64,000 nucleotides of DNA from Collinsella aerofaciens. Lineage in GTDB: Bacteria > Actinomycetota > Coriobacteriia > Coriobacteriales > Coriobacteriaceae. The DNA lies in contig NZ_JADPCH010000001.1 in the NCBI RefSeq assembly GCF_015670745.1, forward strand, positions 155,088 to 219,087, in the 5' to 3' direction. Position numbers and translations under genes: made by a program. Shown in pieces: positions 18,097-26,725 of this stretch (its first letter is position 1; each line of letters starts with the position of its first letter). The notes under the pieces are model-generated. The model saw nothing but the letters and a program-made list of their open reading frames with translations. It made no database searches and was not told where the DNA came from.

Positions 18097-18311
18097 GGTT
18101 AGGGCCTTTCTCCGTTGCCTGCCGCTCGCTACATAGGCGGCTACATTGCCGTAAGGATAGGCGCCCGTGCGGACATGAAAGCGGGGCGCAATGCCACGCG
18201 CGCCAGGCACACGCCATGCAGTCGACCCCAAGAGCGCCGCCCACTCTATTCAAATGGATGAAAAAGATTGAGGCCCGGTGACTTGAATCAGCGGTCATCC
18301 CGGGCCCATCA

Positions 18312-18425
18312 GAGCTCGTAGAGCTCTTGGTTGCTTTGATCTCGCTCTTCACGGCGCTTATCGAACTTTCCGAGGCACTCAAGCAGCATTCGAAGCATAA
18401 CAAGTCGCTGCCATTAAGGCACTGA
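18312..18425 (+). pseudogene. possible remnant of a small helical peptide gene
   Basis: Within the 459-nt gap 18097-18555 the plus strand encodes ELVELLVALISLFTALIELS and a short basic tail ending LRH, typical of a small amphipathic or membrane peptide. No start codon with a ribosome binding site is in frame, and a TGA interrupts the frame upstream. I read it as a decayed or partial gene. The rest of this gap shows only a GGCCCGG/CCGGGCC pairing near 18270-18307. Confidence 0.3.
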
Positions 18426-18555
18426 CCTCTTGACCAAGCAACGGCGCTGCCCAGCTCTCCAGAACTTGGGCTGCCGCCAACTTTATTCTATCCGCGAGCA
18501 TCTGGTTTACCAAATGGATTTTCGGTAAAGGAAGCACGGCACGTCCGCAAAACCA

Positions 18556-19851
18556 CTACGCCCCAAGTGCCGCCATGGGGATCACCGCCACGCCGTCGTC
18601 GCGTGTGTAGGCAATGCTCCCCTTTCCAACCACGACCGCCAAAAACGCCGGCGCGGCATTCTGGGCGGCAGGATTGGAGAGCACTTTCCTCTCCAGCGCC
18701 TTGAGATTTCTCGCTCCATCGTCTGCTTTCGCATCACTCAGCTTGACCTCGATGGCTCCCCAGCGCCCGTCGTGCTCAACGATCAGATCGACCTCAAGGC
18801 CCTTCTCATCTCGGAAATAATGGACACTGTTGTCGACACCGCCGTAGGTGGAAAGGAACACGCGCACGTCGCGCAGGACGAGATTCTCAAAGAGCATCCC
18901 CAGCGTTTGCATATCGCCAAGCAGCCGCTCAGGGGTAGCCCCCAGCAACGCCGCCGCAAGTGACGGGTCACAGAAGTAGCGCTTGGGGCGCACGCGAACG
19001 CGGGCCTTCGAGCGCATGGGCGGCTCCCATCCGCACAGGTCCTCGGTCAGCTTGAGCCTGTTGAAGAGGTCCAAGTACGCAGCGATGGTCCTCTCGTCGG
19101 GGCCCGCCTCACCGTACGAGGCGTCCTTTACGAGCGTCTTGTACGTGACAGCCTGGCTCTCGTTCATGGCAAGAGCTCGCAAAAGGCCGTGTGCAAGCTC
19201 GGGCGACATGCCCTCGTCCAGCACGTTGACGTCGAGCACCGAGTGCACGTACTGGCTTGCCGTCTCTCGCGCAAGATCTTCCGAAAGCCCAAGATTTGCA
19301 GGCCAACCGCCCCTGCAGCACCAGCGGGCGACGTCATCCACCGTGCTCTCGCGACGCTGAGGGGCAAAATCCTCGCCCTTAAAGAGGCTTGCCAGTGACA
19401 CGAGCGGCTCGCCGTCGCCCGACTCACACAGGGCCATGGGGCGCATTGACAGACGGGCGATCCTACCCGTGCCGGAATGACGAACATGGCTGCGCTCCTC
19501 GCTTTTGAGCGCGGTCGAGCCCGTGAGCAAAAGTGTCCCCCGTTCGTTGCCGCTCGCGTCCACGAAACGCCGGGCGGCATCCCAAACCTCGGGCACCTCC
19601 TGCCATTCATCGACCAGGTGTGGCGCATCGCCGATGAGCGCCAGGCTTGGGTCGACCTCTGCCGCCGCACGCTGCGCAGGCTCATCGAGCCTGGAGACGC
19701 TCGCCGAGCGAGAGAGCGCCGTCCAGGTCTTGCCGCACCATTTGGGGCCGTTGATCTCCACACAGCCAAACGCCCGCATAAGGGTGTCGAGGCGCTCCTC
19801 TATGAGCCGGGGCCTATATCCCTTTTGGGTCAATCTCTTTGGTGCATCCAT
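18556..19851 (-). CDS. AAA family ATPase with DUF4143 C-terminal domain
   Basis: 431 aa. Walker A is EINGPKWCGKTWTALS (about residues 33-48), Walker B is APHLVDEWQEVP (about 75-86), and LLLTGSTAL is the sensor region. The C-terminal DUF4143 part contains VHYFRDEKGLEVDLIVE and WGAIEVKLSD, a PD-(D/E)xK-like arrangement (E-V-D, E-V-K). Such proteins are widespread, often as solitary accessory genes, with no settled function. The promoter region holds five 23-bp iterons ending 22 nt before the start. GAGAGGGACGG serves as ribosome binding site. Confidence 0.88.
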   Translation of the reverse strand: MDAPKRLTQKGYRPRLIEERLDTLMRAFGCVEINGPKWCGKTWTALSRSASVSRLDEPAQRAAAEVDPSLALIGDAPHLVDEWQEVPEVWDAARRFVDASGNERGTLLLTGSTALKSEERSHVRHSGTGRIARLSMRPMALCESGDGEPLVSLASLFKGEDFAPQRRESTVDDVARWCCRGGWPANLGLSEDLARETASQYVHSVLDVNVLDEGMSPELAHGLLRALAMNESQAVTYKTLVKDASYGEAGPDERTIAAYLDLFNRLKLTEDLCGWEPPMRSKARVRVRPKRYFCDPSLAAALLGATPERLLGDMQTLGMLFENLVLRDVRVFLSTYGGVDNSVHYFRDEKGLEVDLIVEHDGRWGAIEVKLSDAKADDGARNLKALERKVLSNPAAQNAAPAFLAVVVGKGSIAYTRDDGVAVIPMAALGA

Positions 19852-19873
19852 AGACGGCCGTCCCTCTCTATCA

Positions 19874-19988
19874 CGCGATATGCGAAATTACGCCATTCTC
19901 AATGCTGATTTTACGCTACTTTCAATGTAGTTTTTACGCCATGACAGATGTAGTTTTTACGCCATTTTCATTGAAGGTTTCACGCTTG
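19874..19988 (-). repeat. five tandem 23-bp iterons upstream of the DUF4143 ATPase gene
   Basis: Five head-to-tail units of exactly 23 bp (19874-19896, 19897-19919, 19920-19942, 19943-19965, 19966-19988). On the minus strand each contains a GCGTAAAA-like core (GCGTAATT, GCGTAAAA three times, GCGTGAAA) followed at fixed distance by CATT/CATC-type ends. The two central units are identical over about 17 nt and the outer ones are degenerate. They cover the only promoter position of the ATPase gene, so they may be binding sites for an autoregulator or a replication-type iteron array. Confidence 0.85.
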
Positions 19989-20036
19989 GCATCCTTAGCG
20001 CGACCCATTCCGAGCATCACATCAGAGCGCGCTTGG

Positions 20037-21428
20037 TTATCTCCGCTCGCACATCTCGGCAAACGAAATCAGCTTGGTATCCCCCCTGTTCGCCGCAGCT
20101 TCCTGACATCCTTGCGTAAAGCCGCGCTTCGAGAAGATCACGTAGCTTTTATGCTGCCGTCTAAAGAGCTCGCTTCGGTGCACGAGCTTTCGCAGCACGT
20201 CTTCGCCCACCGGCTCATTGCGCCATTTGCACTCCGCAAACAGCGCAGTGCCCTCGCCATCGTCAACAATCAAGTCGATTTCTTCCTGCGTATGCGTGCG
20301 ATTATCCGTCCCCCACCAGCGCCCGACGCTCGCCGGAACCACATCGAGCTGGCCCGCGCGCGCGAGTTCGTACACGTATTGTCTGCATATAAGCTCAAAG
20401 ACCGTACCCATGTAATCCGATACGTGCGGCTCAATGCGCTTATATGCCATCTCGGCCATATCGTTTTGAATCAGCCCGATGTTCTGCGGCACAAACTTGT
20501 ACCAGAACCTAAACATCTGGTCGCTCAGCAGATACACGGCTCGCTTATTGCTCGTCTCGTTTAGGGGCAGCTCGCGCTCGACAATCCCAAGCGACGCCAG
20601 CTTATCCACATAGCTCTTTACGTTGCTCGCAGGGATCCCCGTAGAGCTCGCAATCTCCGAGATCTTCGAGCGCCCCTGGGCAATTGCTTGCACGATCGCA
20701 TCATATTGCTCGGGATTGCGGCACTCTTGCAACAGCAGGTTACTCGGCTCCTCAAAGAGATAGCCCGTAGGAGTAAGAAAAAGACGTTTGACGTTGTCCT
20801 TGAGCGGCGCAGCAGGATCGACTTTCTCGATATATGCAGGAATGCCGCCCGTCATGCCATAGCAAACCGCAGCGTCTTCGCGACCCATGCTCTGCCACAG
20901 GCCGAGGGTCGTCGTAAAATCGAGCGGCATGATCTTAAACTGGGCCGTTCGCCTACCGTATAGTGGGCTCTCGTAGCCCAGCACCTGCTCTTCCATGAAC
21001 GAAAGCGACGACCCGCACAGGATAAGCATGAGCTTGGTCTCTTTGTACAAGTGATCGATCTTGTCTTGCAGCAACGAGCTGATCTCGGGATTCGATTGGG
21101 CGAGATAGGGATACTCGTCAATCACGACAATCAAACGTTCCGTGCGAGCCATGGTGGCCAATGCATCGAACGCCTCGTCAAAACTACGAAACGACACACC
21201 TGCAGCACCAACCGAACCCGCAAGTATCGCCTGGCTAAAGCCGTGCAGGTTTGCCTCCGCATTGGTACGACGAGCTTGAAAGTAAATAGCCTTCTTGCCT
21301 TGGATGAACTCTGTGATAAGGCGCGTTTTGCCCACACGACGACGGCCGTAAATCACAGGCATCTCAAAGGAGTCCGTGCCATACAGTCGATTGAGCTCGG
21401 ACATTTCCGCCGTTCTTCCGATAAACAT
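20037..21428 (-). CDS. AAA family ATPase with DUF234-type C-terminal domain
   Basis: 463 aa. Walker A is YGRRRVGKTRLITEF (about residues 25-39) and Walker B is LIVVIDEYPYLAQ (about 98-110). A winged-helix segment (ISEIASSTGIPASNVKSYVDKL, about 255-275) precedes a C-terminal DUF234 nuclease-like domain with EIDLIVDDGEGTALFAECKWRNEPVG. This is the archaeal-type ATPase plus DUF234 family, common and of unknown role. GGAAGG precedes the start. The leader contains a perfect 25-bp inverted repeat, suggesting autoregulation. It resembles its neighbour at 18556 in layout but belongs to a different subfamily. Confidence 0.88.
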   Translation of the reverse strand: MFIGRTAEMSELNRLYGTDSFEMPVIYGRRRVGKTRLITEFIQGKKAIYFQARRTNAEANLHGFSQAILAGSVGAAGVSFRSFDEAFDALATMARTERLIVVIDEYPYLAQSNPEISSLLQDKIDHLYKETKLMLILCGSSLSFMEEQVLGYESPLYGRRTAQFKIMPLDFTTTLGLWQSMGREDAAVCYGMTGGIPAYIEKVDPAAPLKDNVKRLFLTPTGYLFEEPSNLLLQECRNPEQYDAIVQAIAQGRSKISEIASSTGIPASNVKSYVDKLASLGIVERELPLNETSNKRAVYLLSDQMFRFWYKFVPQNIGLIQNDMAEMAYKRIEPHVSDYMGTVFELICRQYVYELARAGQLDVVPASVGRWWGTDNRTHTQEEIDLIVDDGEGTALFAECKWRNEPVGEDVLRKLVHRSELFRRQHKSYVIFSKRGFTQGCQEAAANRGDTKLISFAEMCERR

Positions 21429-21443
21429 AGGGCCATCCTTCCT

Positions 21444-21499
21444 TTACGTTATAGCTAGCTATATTATACCTTCCTATAATATAGCTAGCTATAACGTAA
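21444..21499. repeat. perfect 25-bp inverted repeat in the ATPase promoter
   Basis: Arms 21444-21468 and 21475-21499 are exact complements around a 6-nt loop; each contains TAGCTAGCTA and TATATTATA. The AT-rich palindrome ends 15 nt before the ATPase start. On the minus strand the proximal arm starts with TATAAT, so promoter and operator may coincide. It could equally be a cruciform or a leader hairpin. No T-tract for termination. Confidence 0.85.
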
Positions 21500-21554
21500 T
21501 TCGACAAGCGGCGCACGCAAAAGGGTCGGTACACCACCGCACGTGGACCGTTCC

Positions 21555-21662
21555 GGAAAATGTATCCCGTTCTGGAGCCAAAAACTGGGCCGTAGTTTCC
21601 GCCAAACATGCCATCCGGAAAGCGCGTCCCGTTCCGAGCGGCAATTCCGGGTCACGGTTTCC
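21555..21662. repeat. palindromic array, left cluster (two 46-nt units)
   Basis: Units at 21555-21600 and 21617-21662 each run from GGAAA to TTTCC over exactly 46 nt, with 14-nt arms of pattern GGAAANYGYRTCCC, an 18-nt gap and a 16-bp spacer between units. The same unit occurs five more times at 23030-23322. The rest of the 21500-21958 gap is low in GC and has a doubled TTTTGGTCAGC at about 21884-21905, and no gene I can support. Confidence 0.8.
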
Positions 21663-21958
21663 TCAGGTACAAGACGACGATCCGCAGCCCTTATCACATG
21701 CCTTCAAATATGCGATCCAGAAACACAAAACAGCAGATAGAATGCTCTTTTTCAAAAAGTACACGTCCCGAAACTTACCAAGACTTCATATCCAGCTACC
21801 GTTCACGGTCGCCGATTACCGCCCACCGATTCAAACAAGAAATATGTCGCCAAAAGCAGGTCATCTACCTGCATGGTTAGATTTTGGTCAGCTTTTGGTC
21901 AGCTGAGCGGCAAGTTCCAGCTGATACGTTTTTGCTACCCAAAAGGAGGCGGTAGCTC

Positions 21959-22957
21959 ATGACCCATTGTAATGACCAGCTCATCGACCAACTGCTCACT
22001 CAAGCCGAACAAGAGGGGCGCTGTCTGATTCCCCCGAGCACGGCGATCCGAAAAGCGCTCCTTCGGCGCACCGGCGGCACGGTTGTCTCGCCCATGCCGG
22101 GGTTGTTTGCGCGAAAAACACGCTGGGATGAACTCAACCGAGCGCAACGCCATTGCGAGATTATCCGCGCCCTTGCGATCATCCATCCCGATTGGACGTT
22201 CTGCTCGTTTTCGGCAGCTTGCCTGCTGGGGCTCGAGGTCTCGTGGCGACACCTGAACGTCGTGCATGTTTGCAGCTCGACAAAGCCGTCGGCTCGTCCG
22301 GGCGCACATATTCAGCGACACCAGATTGAGCCGGCCGGAGCAATACGCAGGGCCGGCATATCGGTAACGTCGCCCATCCAAACGGCCACAGATTGCCTGC
22401 TGCAAACTGGTTTTGCCGACGGCATGCCCATTGCCGATTCGGCGATCTCAAAGCTCGACGTTGCGCCGGAACAGCTGATGGAGGCCGTCGAGCAACGAGT
22501 GACCGCCCGCAATGATCGCGCGATTCGCACCGCCCTCACAACGCTTCGATATGCCGACGCCCGCGCCGAGAGCGGCGGGGAATCGGTCGCCCGAGCCGTC
22601 ATGATCGAGACGGGCTTTGCACCCGACTGGCTTCAATACGAGCTGACGGACCCCTTCGATTCGGCCAAGCCCATACGAACGGACTTTGCCTGGGAGCGCC
22701 AGGCGCGGGAACTCACGCTGGGCGAGCTCGACGGGCTCATCAAATATACCGACCAGACCATGCTGGCCGGACGCACCACCGCCGAGGCGCTCGTTGCCGA
22801 ACGACAGCGCGAGGCGCACCTATCGCTCTACGGTCACCCTCTGCTGCGCTTTACCATGAACGAGGTCCGCTCGACAGGAATGCTCGCCAAAAAGCTGCAG
22901 ACGGCAGGCATCCGGCAGACCGCGCTGCCGACATGGCTCAACGAGGTAGACCTGTAG
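21959..22957 (+). CDS. AbiEi-like antitoxin domain protein with nuclease-fold C-terminus
   Basis: 332 aa with AAAGGAGG just upstream. The N-terminal part (to about residue 70) looks like the winged-helix of AbiEi-family antitoxins (LRRTGGTVVSPMPGLFARK), followed by a middle region with FCSFSAACLLGL. The C-terminus has IRTDFAWERQARELTLGELDGLIKYTD (split here only by the D-x(n)-E-x-D-G-x-x-K pattern), as in restriction-endonuclease-like domains of actinobacterial AbiEi-related proteins. No AbiEii-type toxin neighbour is present, so it is not a standard pair. It is flanked on both sides by the 46-nt palindromic arrays. Confidence 0.65.
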   Translation: MTHCNDQLIDQLLTQAEQEGRCLIPPSTAIRKALLRRTGGTVVSPMPGLFARKTRWDELNRAQRHCEIIRALAIIHPDWTFCSFSAACLLGLEVSWRHLNVVHVCSSTKPSARPGAHIQRHQIEPAGAIRRAGISVTSPIQTATDCLLQTGFADGMPIADSAISKLDVAPEQLMEAVEQRVTARNDRAIRTALTTLRYADARAESGGESVARAVMIETGFAPDWLQYELTDPFDSAKPIRTDFAWERQARELTLGELDGLIKYTDQTMLAGRTTAEALVAERQREAHLSLYGHPLLRFTMNEVRSTGMLAKKLQTAGIRQTALPTWLNEVDL

Positions 22958-23029
22958 GAGCTGCTAAGCCACGCATCGCCAGATCGCATCCCCCTATCTG
23001 GGCCGCGTTTTCCCAACGACCACGCCAAC

Positions 23030-23322
23030 GGAAAGCGCGTCCTAGCCTGGACGCTCAAAACGGGATGCACTTTCCGGATGGCGGGCCTAGCGGAAAGCGT
23101 GTCCCGGAATCAGGTCTCGGAACGGGTCGTGCTTTCCGGTTGAGTCCTTCAGCGGAAACCGCATCCCGGAATAAACGCTCAAACTGGGATGCACTTTCCA
23201 AACGGCCGGCCAGCGGAAAACGAATCCCATTCTGAGCGTCGAATCCGGGATACAGTTTCCGTTTGAAGCCCCGTCTGGAAAGTACGTCCCATTCTGGAGC
23301 CGAAATCTGGGACGCAGCTTCC
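23030..23322. repeat. palindromic array, right cluster (five 46-nt units)
   Basis: Units at 23030-23075, 23092-23137, 23154-23199, 23215-23260 and 23277-23322. All are exactly 46 nt, start GGAAA and end TTTCC or CTTCC, and are separated by 15-16 bp, giving a 61-62-bp period. Inside, TCCC and GGGA mirror each other; many arm changes are matched in the opposite arm. A degenerate half unit precedes them (CTGGGCCGCGTTTTCC, about 22998-23013). The array fills most of the 22958-23444 gap; no gene seen. Confidence 0.85.
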
Positions 23323-23343
23323 GCATGCGAAGGCGCTCCAAAC

Positions 23344-23375
23344 AAAAGGCCTCGGCTCGCGATGGAGCCGGGGCC
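23344..23375 (-). terminator. intrinsic terminator of the xdh operon
   Basis: On the minus strand GGCCCCGGCTC pairs with GAGCCGAGGCC around CATCGC and is followed by TTTTGTTT. It lies 70 nt past the xdh stop and ends the permease-to-xdh transcript. Confidence 0.85.
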
Positions 23376-23444
23376 AAAGGCGCAGCGTATGTAGTTGATG
23401 TTGAGCGCGAACGGCCCGTCAACAATGGCCGTCCACGCTCTACC

Positions 23445-26222
23445 CTACCCGCGGCGACGGGCGCGGCTGTACGGCGTATCCACCATGGGCAGATCCGGAC
23501 GCAGCTTGCCGTCGAATGCGCGATAGGCGTTCTGCACGGCGGGCGCCGTGGGGATCGTTGCGATCTCGCCAATGCCCTTGCCGCCATATGCCACGGGCAG
23601 CAGCTCGTCCTTCTCCACGTAAATGGCGTGGATATCCGGAATCTCGGGCGCACGGAACAGCCCGAGCGTACCGTACCTTGCCTGGGGTACGCAGTCCTTG
23701 AGCGGCCAGTCCTCGGTAAGCGCATAGCCCATACCCATGAGCACGCCACCTTCGATCTGACCTTGGATGGAGATGGGGTTGACCACCTTGCCGGAATCGT
23801 GCGCGGCATAAACCTCGCTCACGCGACCGTCATCATCCAAAATGACCACATGTGTGGCAAAGCCGTAGCAGATGTGGCTCTTGGGATTGGGAACGTCGGC
23901 GCCCAGCTTGTCGGTCGGCTCCAGGTACACGTAGCCAAACTCGCATCCCTCGAGCGCCTTGATGGCGGCCGCGGGATCCTGAGGATGCATACCCTGGCCG
24001 GCGACGAGCTCCTGCGTGTGCAGCTGATAGGCGCGACCGTCGTCGTACTCGATCTTGACGCCGTCGCCATGCGCATTCACGGGAGCGGCGGGCGCAGACT
24101 TGCCGGCCTCGATATCAAGCATGGCATCGCGCAGCAGGAAGGCGGCACCGCGCACGGCCTCGCCGGTCACGACCGTCTGACGCGAACCAGACGTGGTGCC
24201 GGAGTCGGGAGCGTTCTCGGTGGAGCACTCGCCGTTGGCGATGCAGCGAAGCGGCAGGCCGCATGCCTCGGCAACGTCTTGCAAAAAGACGGTGTTACAG
24301 CCCTGGCCAATGTCGGACGTGGCGGCATAGACCACGGCCGCGCCGTTCTCGATGCGAATCTTGCAGCGGCCGGCATCGGGCAGGCCCACGCCCACGCCGG
24401 CGTTCTTCATGGCGCAGGCAATGCCGGCGTGTCCGGGATGCGCATAGTAGGCATCCTTGACCTCGAGCAGTGTCTCCTTCAGCGCCGTGGAGCAGTCGGC
24501 AATCTGACCGTTGGGCAAAACCTCGCCCGGCTCGATGGCGTTGCGGTAGCGAATCTCCCACGGATCCAGGCCGACCTTCTCGGCCAGCAGGTCGATTAGG
24601 CTCTCGAGCGCAAACTCGGACTGGCAGACGCCAAAGCCACGGTACGCGCCGGCGGGCGGGTTGTTGGTGTAGTAGCCATAACCGCGAATGTCGGTGTTCT
24701 GGTACTTGTAGGGGCCGACAGCATGCGTGCAAGCGCGCTCGAGCACCGGGCCGCACAGCGACGCGTAGGCGCCGGTATCAAAGTTGATCTCGCAGTCCAG
24801 GCCGGTAAAGTTGCCCTCGGCGTCGCAGCCCAGTGTAAAGGTGCCGTCCATGGCGTGGCGCTTGGGATGAAACGCGAGCGACTCGGCGCGCGTGAGCTTG
24901 CACTTCACAGGACGCTGGAACTTATATGCGGCGAGCGCGGCCAGGTGTTGGATGGACACATCCTCCTTGCCGCCAAAGCCGCCACCCACGAGCATGGTCT
25001 CGACGACCACGCGCTCGGGCTCGTTGTCCCAGCCAAACATGTGGGCACACTCTTTGCGCGTATCGTAGGCACCCTGGTCGGTCGACTGCACCTTGACGCC
25101 GTTCTTGTACGGGAAGGCAACGGCGCACTCGGGCTCCAAGAAGGCATGCTCGGTAAAGGGCGTGGTAAAGCGCTGCGTCACGGTAAACGCGCTCTCTGCC
25201 AGCGCCTTGGCGGCGTCGCCGCGCGTCACGTGACGGCTCTGGCACACGTTGTCCTTGAGCTCCACCGTGTTGCCAAAGGCAAAGAAACTGTCATGCAGGC
25301 GCGGCGCGTCGGCGGCCTTGGCCTCGGCGATGTTGCGCACGGGCTCCAGAGGCTCGTAATCGATCTTTACGAGCTTCTTGGCCTTCTCGAGCGTCGCCTC
25401 GTCCTCGGCGACTACCAAAACGATGGCGTCGCCCACGCAGCGGGTGATATCGCCCTGGGCGATCATGACGTCCCAGTCCTGGATAAGGTGGCCGACCTGG
25501 TTGACCGGCACGTCCTCGGCTCGCAGGATGCCCACCACACCGGGCAGGGCCTCGGCCTTGGAGGTGTCGATGGAGAGCACGCGGGCGCGCGGATACTTGG
25601 AGCGAACGGCGCTGGCATAGGTCAGGCCCGGCTGATCGAGCTCGTCGATGTCGTCGGGATACTTGCCCTCGCCGAGCACCTTCCTGCGCACGTCGATACG
25701 GAAGGCGCGCTTGCCCACGCCGTAGTCATCGCCGCGCTCCAGATCCTCGTCGATCTGCTTTTCGCCACGGAGCACCGCAGCTGCCAGCGAGATGCCCTCG
25801 ATAATCTTCTTGTAGCCGGTGCAACGGCAGACATTGCCGCGGATGGCGTACTTGATCTGCTCCTCGGTGGGCTCGGGGTCCTCGGCGATGAGCGCTGCAC
25901 CCGCCATGACCATGCCGGGGATGCAAAAGCCGCACTGCACGGCGCCCACGGCGCCAAAGGCGTACACGAAGGCCTCGCGCACGTCCTCGGGCAGGCCCTC
26001 GACGGTCACGATGTTGCGGCCGGCGGCAAGCGCGGTGGTCAGTACGCACGCCTTGACGGCCGCACCGTCCACATGGATGGTGCAGGTGCCGCAGGCGCCC
26101 TCGGAGCAGCCGTCCTTGGCGGAGTGAATGTGCAGGTCGTCGCGCAGATAGCGCAGCAGTGGTTTATTCTCCGTCGTCGTGTGCTCGACACCGTTAACGG
26201 TAAAAGTGAATTCCTGTGCCAT
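23445..26222 (-). CDS. xdh: selenium-dependent-type xanthine dehydrogenase, fused 2Fe-2S and molybdopterin subunits
   Basis: 925 aa. The N-terminal 160 residues hold the two 2Fe-2S clusters: CSEGACGTC (about 39-47) and CGFCIPGM...CRCTGY (about 100-140). The remainder is the molybdopterin domain with GGGFGGKED, RGFGVCQSE and the active-site Glu in GGKGIGEIATIP near residue 890. It matches the fused selenium-dependent xanthine dehydrogenase family related to E. coli XdhD. It hydroxylates purines such as xanthine or hypoxanthine, or runs in reverse on urate; direction is inferred. No FAD subunit gene is nearby, so electrons probably pass to the adjacent ferredoxin and YgfK. Confidence 0.9.
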   Translation of the reverse strand: MAQEFTFTVNGVEHTTTENKPLLRYLRDDLHIHSAKDGCSEGACGTCTIHVDGAAVKACVLTTALAAGRNIVTVEGLPEDVREAFVYAFGAVGAVQCGFCIPGMVMAGAALIAEDPEPTEEQIKYAIRGNVCRCTGYKKIIEGISLAAAVLRGEKQIDEDLERGDDYGVGKRAFRIDVRRKVLGEGKYPDDIDELDQPGLTYASAVRSKYPRARVLSIDTSKAEALPGVVGILRAEDVPVNQVGHLIQDWDVMIAQGDITRCVGDAIVLVVAEDEATLEKAKKLVKIDYEPLEPVRNIAEAKAADAPRLHDSFFAFGNTVELKDNVCQSRHVTRGDAAKALAESAFTVTQRFTTPFTEHAFLEPECAVAFPYKNGVKVQSTDQGAYDTRKECAHMFGWDNEPERVVVETMLVGGGFGGKEDVSIQHLAALAAYKFQRPVKCKLTRAESLAFHPKRHAMDGTFTLGCDAEGNFTGLDCEINFDTGAYASLCGPVLERACTHAVGPYKYQNTDIRGYGYYTNNPPAGAYRGFGVCQSEFALESLIDLLAEKVGLDPWEIRYRNAIEPGEVLPNGQIADCSTALKETLLEVKDAYYAHPGHAGIACAMKNAGVGVGLPDAGRCKIRIENGAAVVYAATSDIGQGCNTVFLQDVAEACGLPLRCIANGECSTENAPDSGTTSGSRQTVVTGEAVRGAAFLLRDAMLDIEAGKSAPAAPVNAHGDGVKIEYDDGRAYQLHTQELVAGQGMHPQDPAAAIKALEGCEFGYVYLEPTDKLGADVPNPKSHICYGFATHVVILDDDGRVSEVYAAHDSGKVVNPISIQGQIEGGVLMGMGYALTEDWPLKDCVPQARYGTLGLFRAPEIPDIHAIYVEKDELLPVAYGGKGIGEIATIPTAPAVQNAYRAFDGKLRPDLPMVDTPYSRARRRG

Positions 26223-26234
26223 GGTGATTCCCTT

Positions 26235-26714
26235 CTACACGCCGGCGGCGATGCCGGTGCGGTCGTGGATGGCGCCATGAGGGCAGACGACGGCGCACAT
26301 GCCGCACGACAGGCAGTCCACGCCGTCGATATGGGCGCAGTTGTCCTCGATGCGGATAGCGCCGGCAGGGCACTTTTTGGCGCACATACCGCAACCGATG
26401 CAGCTCGTGTCGCAGATCTTGCGCGCAATGGCGCCCTTATCGGTGTTGTTGCAGCGCACCAGAATGTTCTGGTAGCCGGGAACGAAGGCAATCACGCGCT
26501 GCGGGCACGCCATGCCGCACAGGCCACAGCCCGTGCACTTGGAGCGATCCACGCGGGCGATGCCATCGACCAGCGCAATGGCGCCGTGGGGGCAGGCCGC
26601 GACGCAAGCGCCACAGCCAATGCAGCCTTCGCTGCAGCGGGCGTCGCCGCCTGCGGAGGCGCAACCGCTTCCGCAGGCAACGTAGGCCACGTTATGTTGA
26701 ATGGATTTGGCCAT
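26235..26714 (-). CDS. polyferredoxin with four 4Fe-4S motifs
   Basis: 159 aa with four CxxCxxCxxxCP motifs: CIGCGACVAACP, CTGCGLCGMACP, CIGCGMCAKKCP and CLSCGMCAVVCP. An additional N-terminal Cys group (CGSGCAS...CSEG) resembles the C-terminal part of RnfB-type proteins. There is no membrane segment. It sits 11 nt after ygfK and 12 nt before xdh, so it is likely the electron carrier between the NAD(P)/flavin protein YgfK and the Mo enzyme. Low-potential clusters would suit reductive urate metabolism. Confidence 0.88.
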   Translation of the reverse strand: MAKSIQHNVAYVACGSGCASAGGDARCSEGCIGCGACVAACPHGAIALVDGIARVDRSKCTGCGLCGMACPQRVIAFVPGYQNILVRCNNTDKGAIARKICDTSCIGCGMCAKKCPAGAIRIEDNCAHIDGVDCLSCGMCAVVCPHGAIHDRTGIAAGV

Positions 26715-26725
26715 AAGAGACTCGC

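Noticed and set aside
18556..21428. two ATPases as a toxin-antitoxin or transposition operon
   Set aside because: Each has its own promoter region with different repeats, no transposase or inverted ends enclose them.
21959..22957. complete AbiE toxin-antitoxin pair
   Set aside because: No AbiEii nucleotidyltransferase gene adjoins it on either strand.
23030..23322. CRISPR array
   Set aside because: The 46-nt units are not near-identical, are themselves palindromic, spacers are only 15-16 bp and no cas gene is present.
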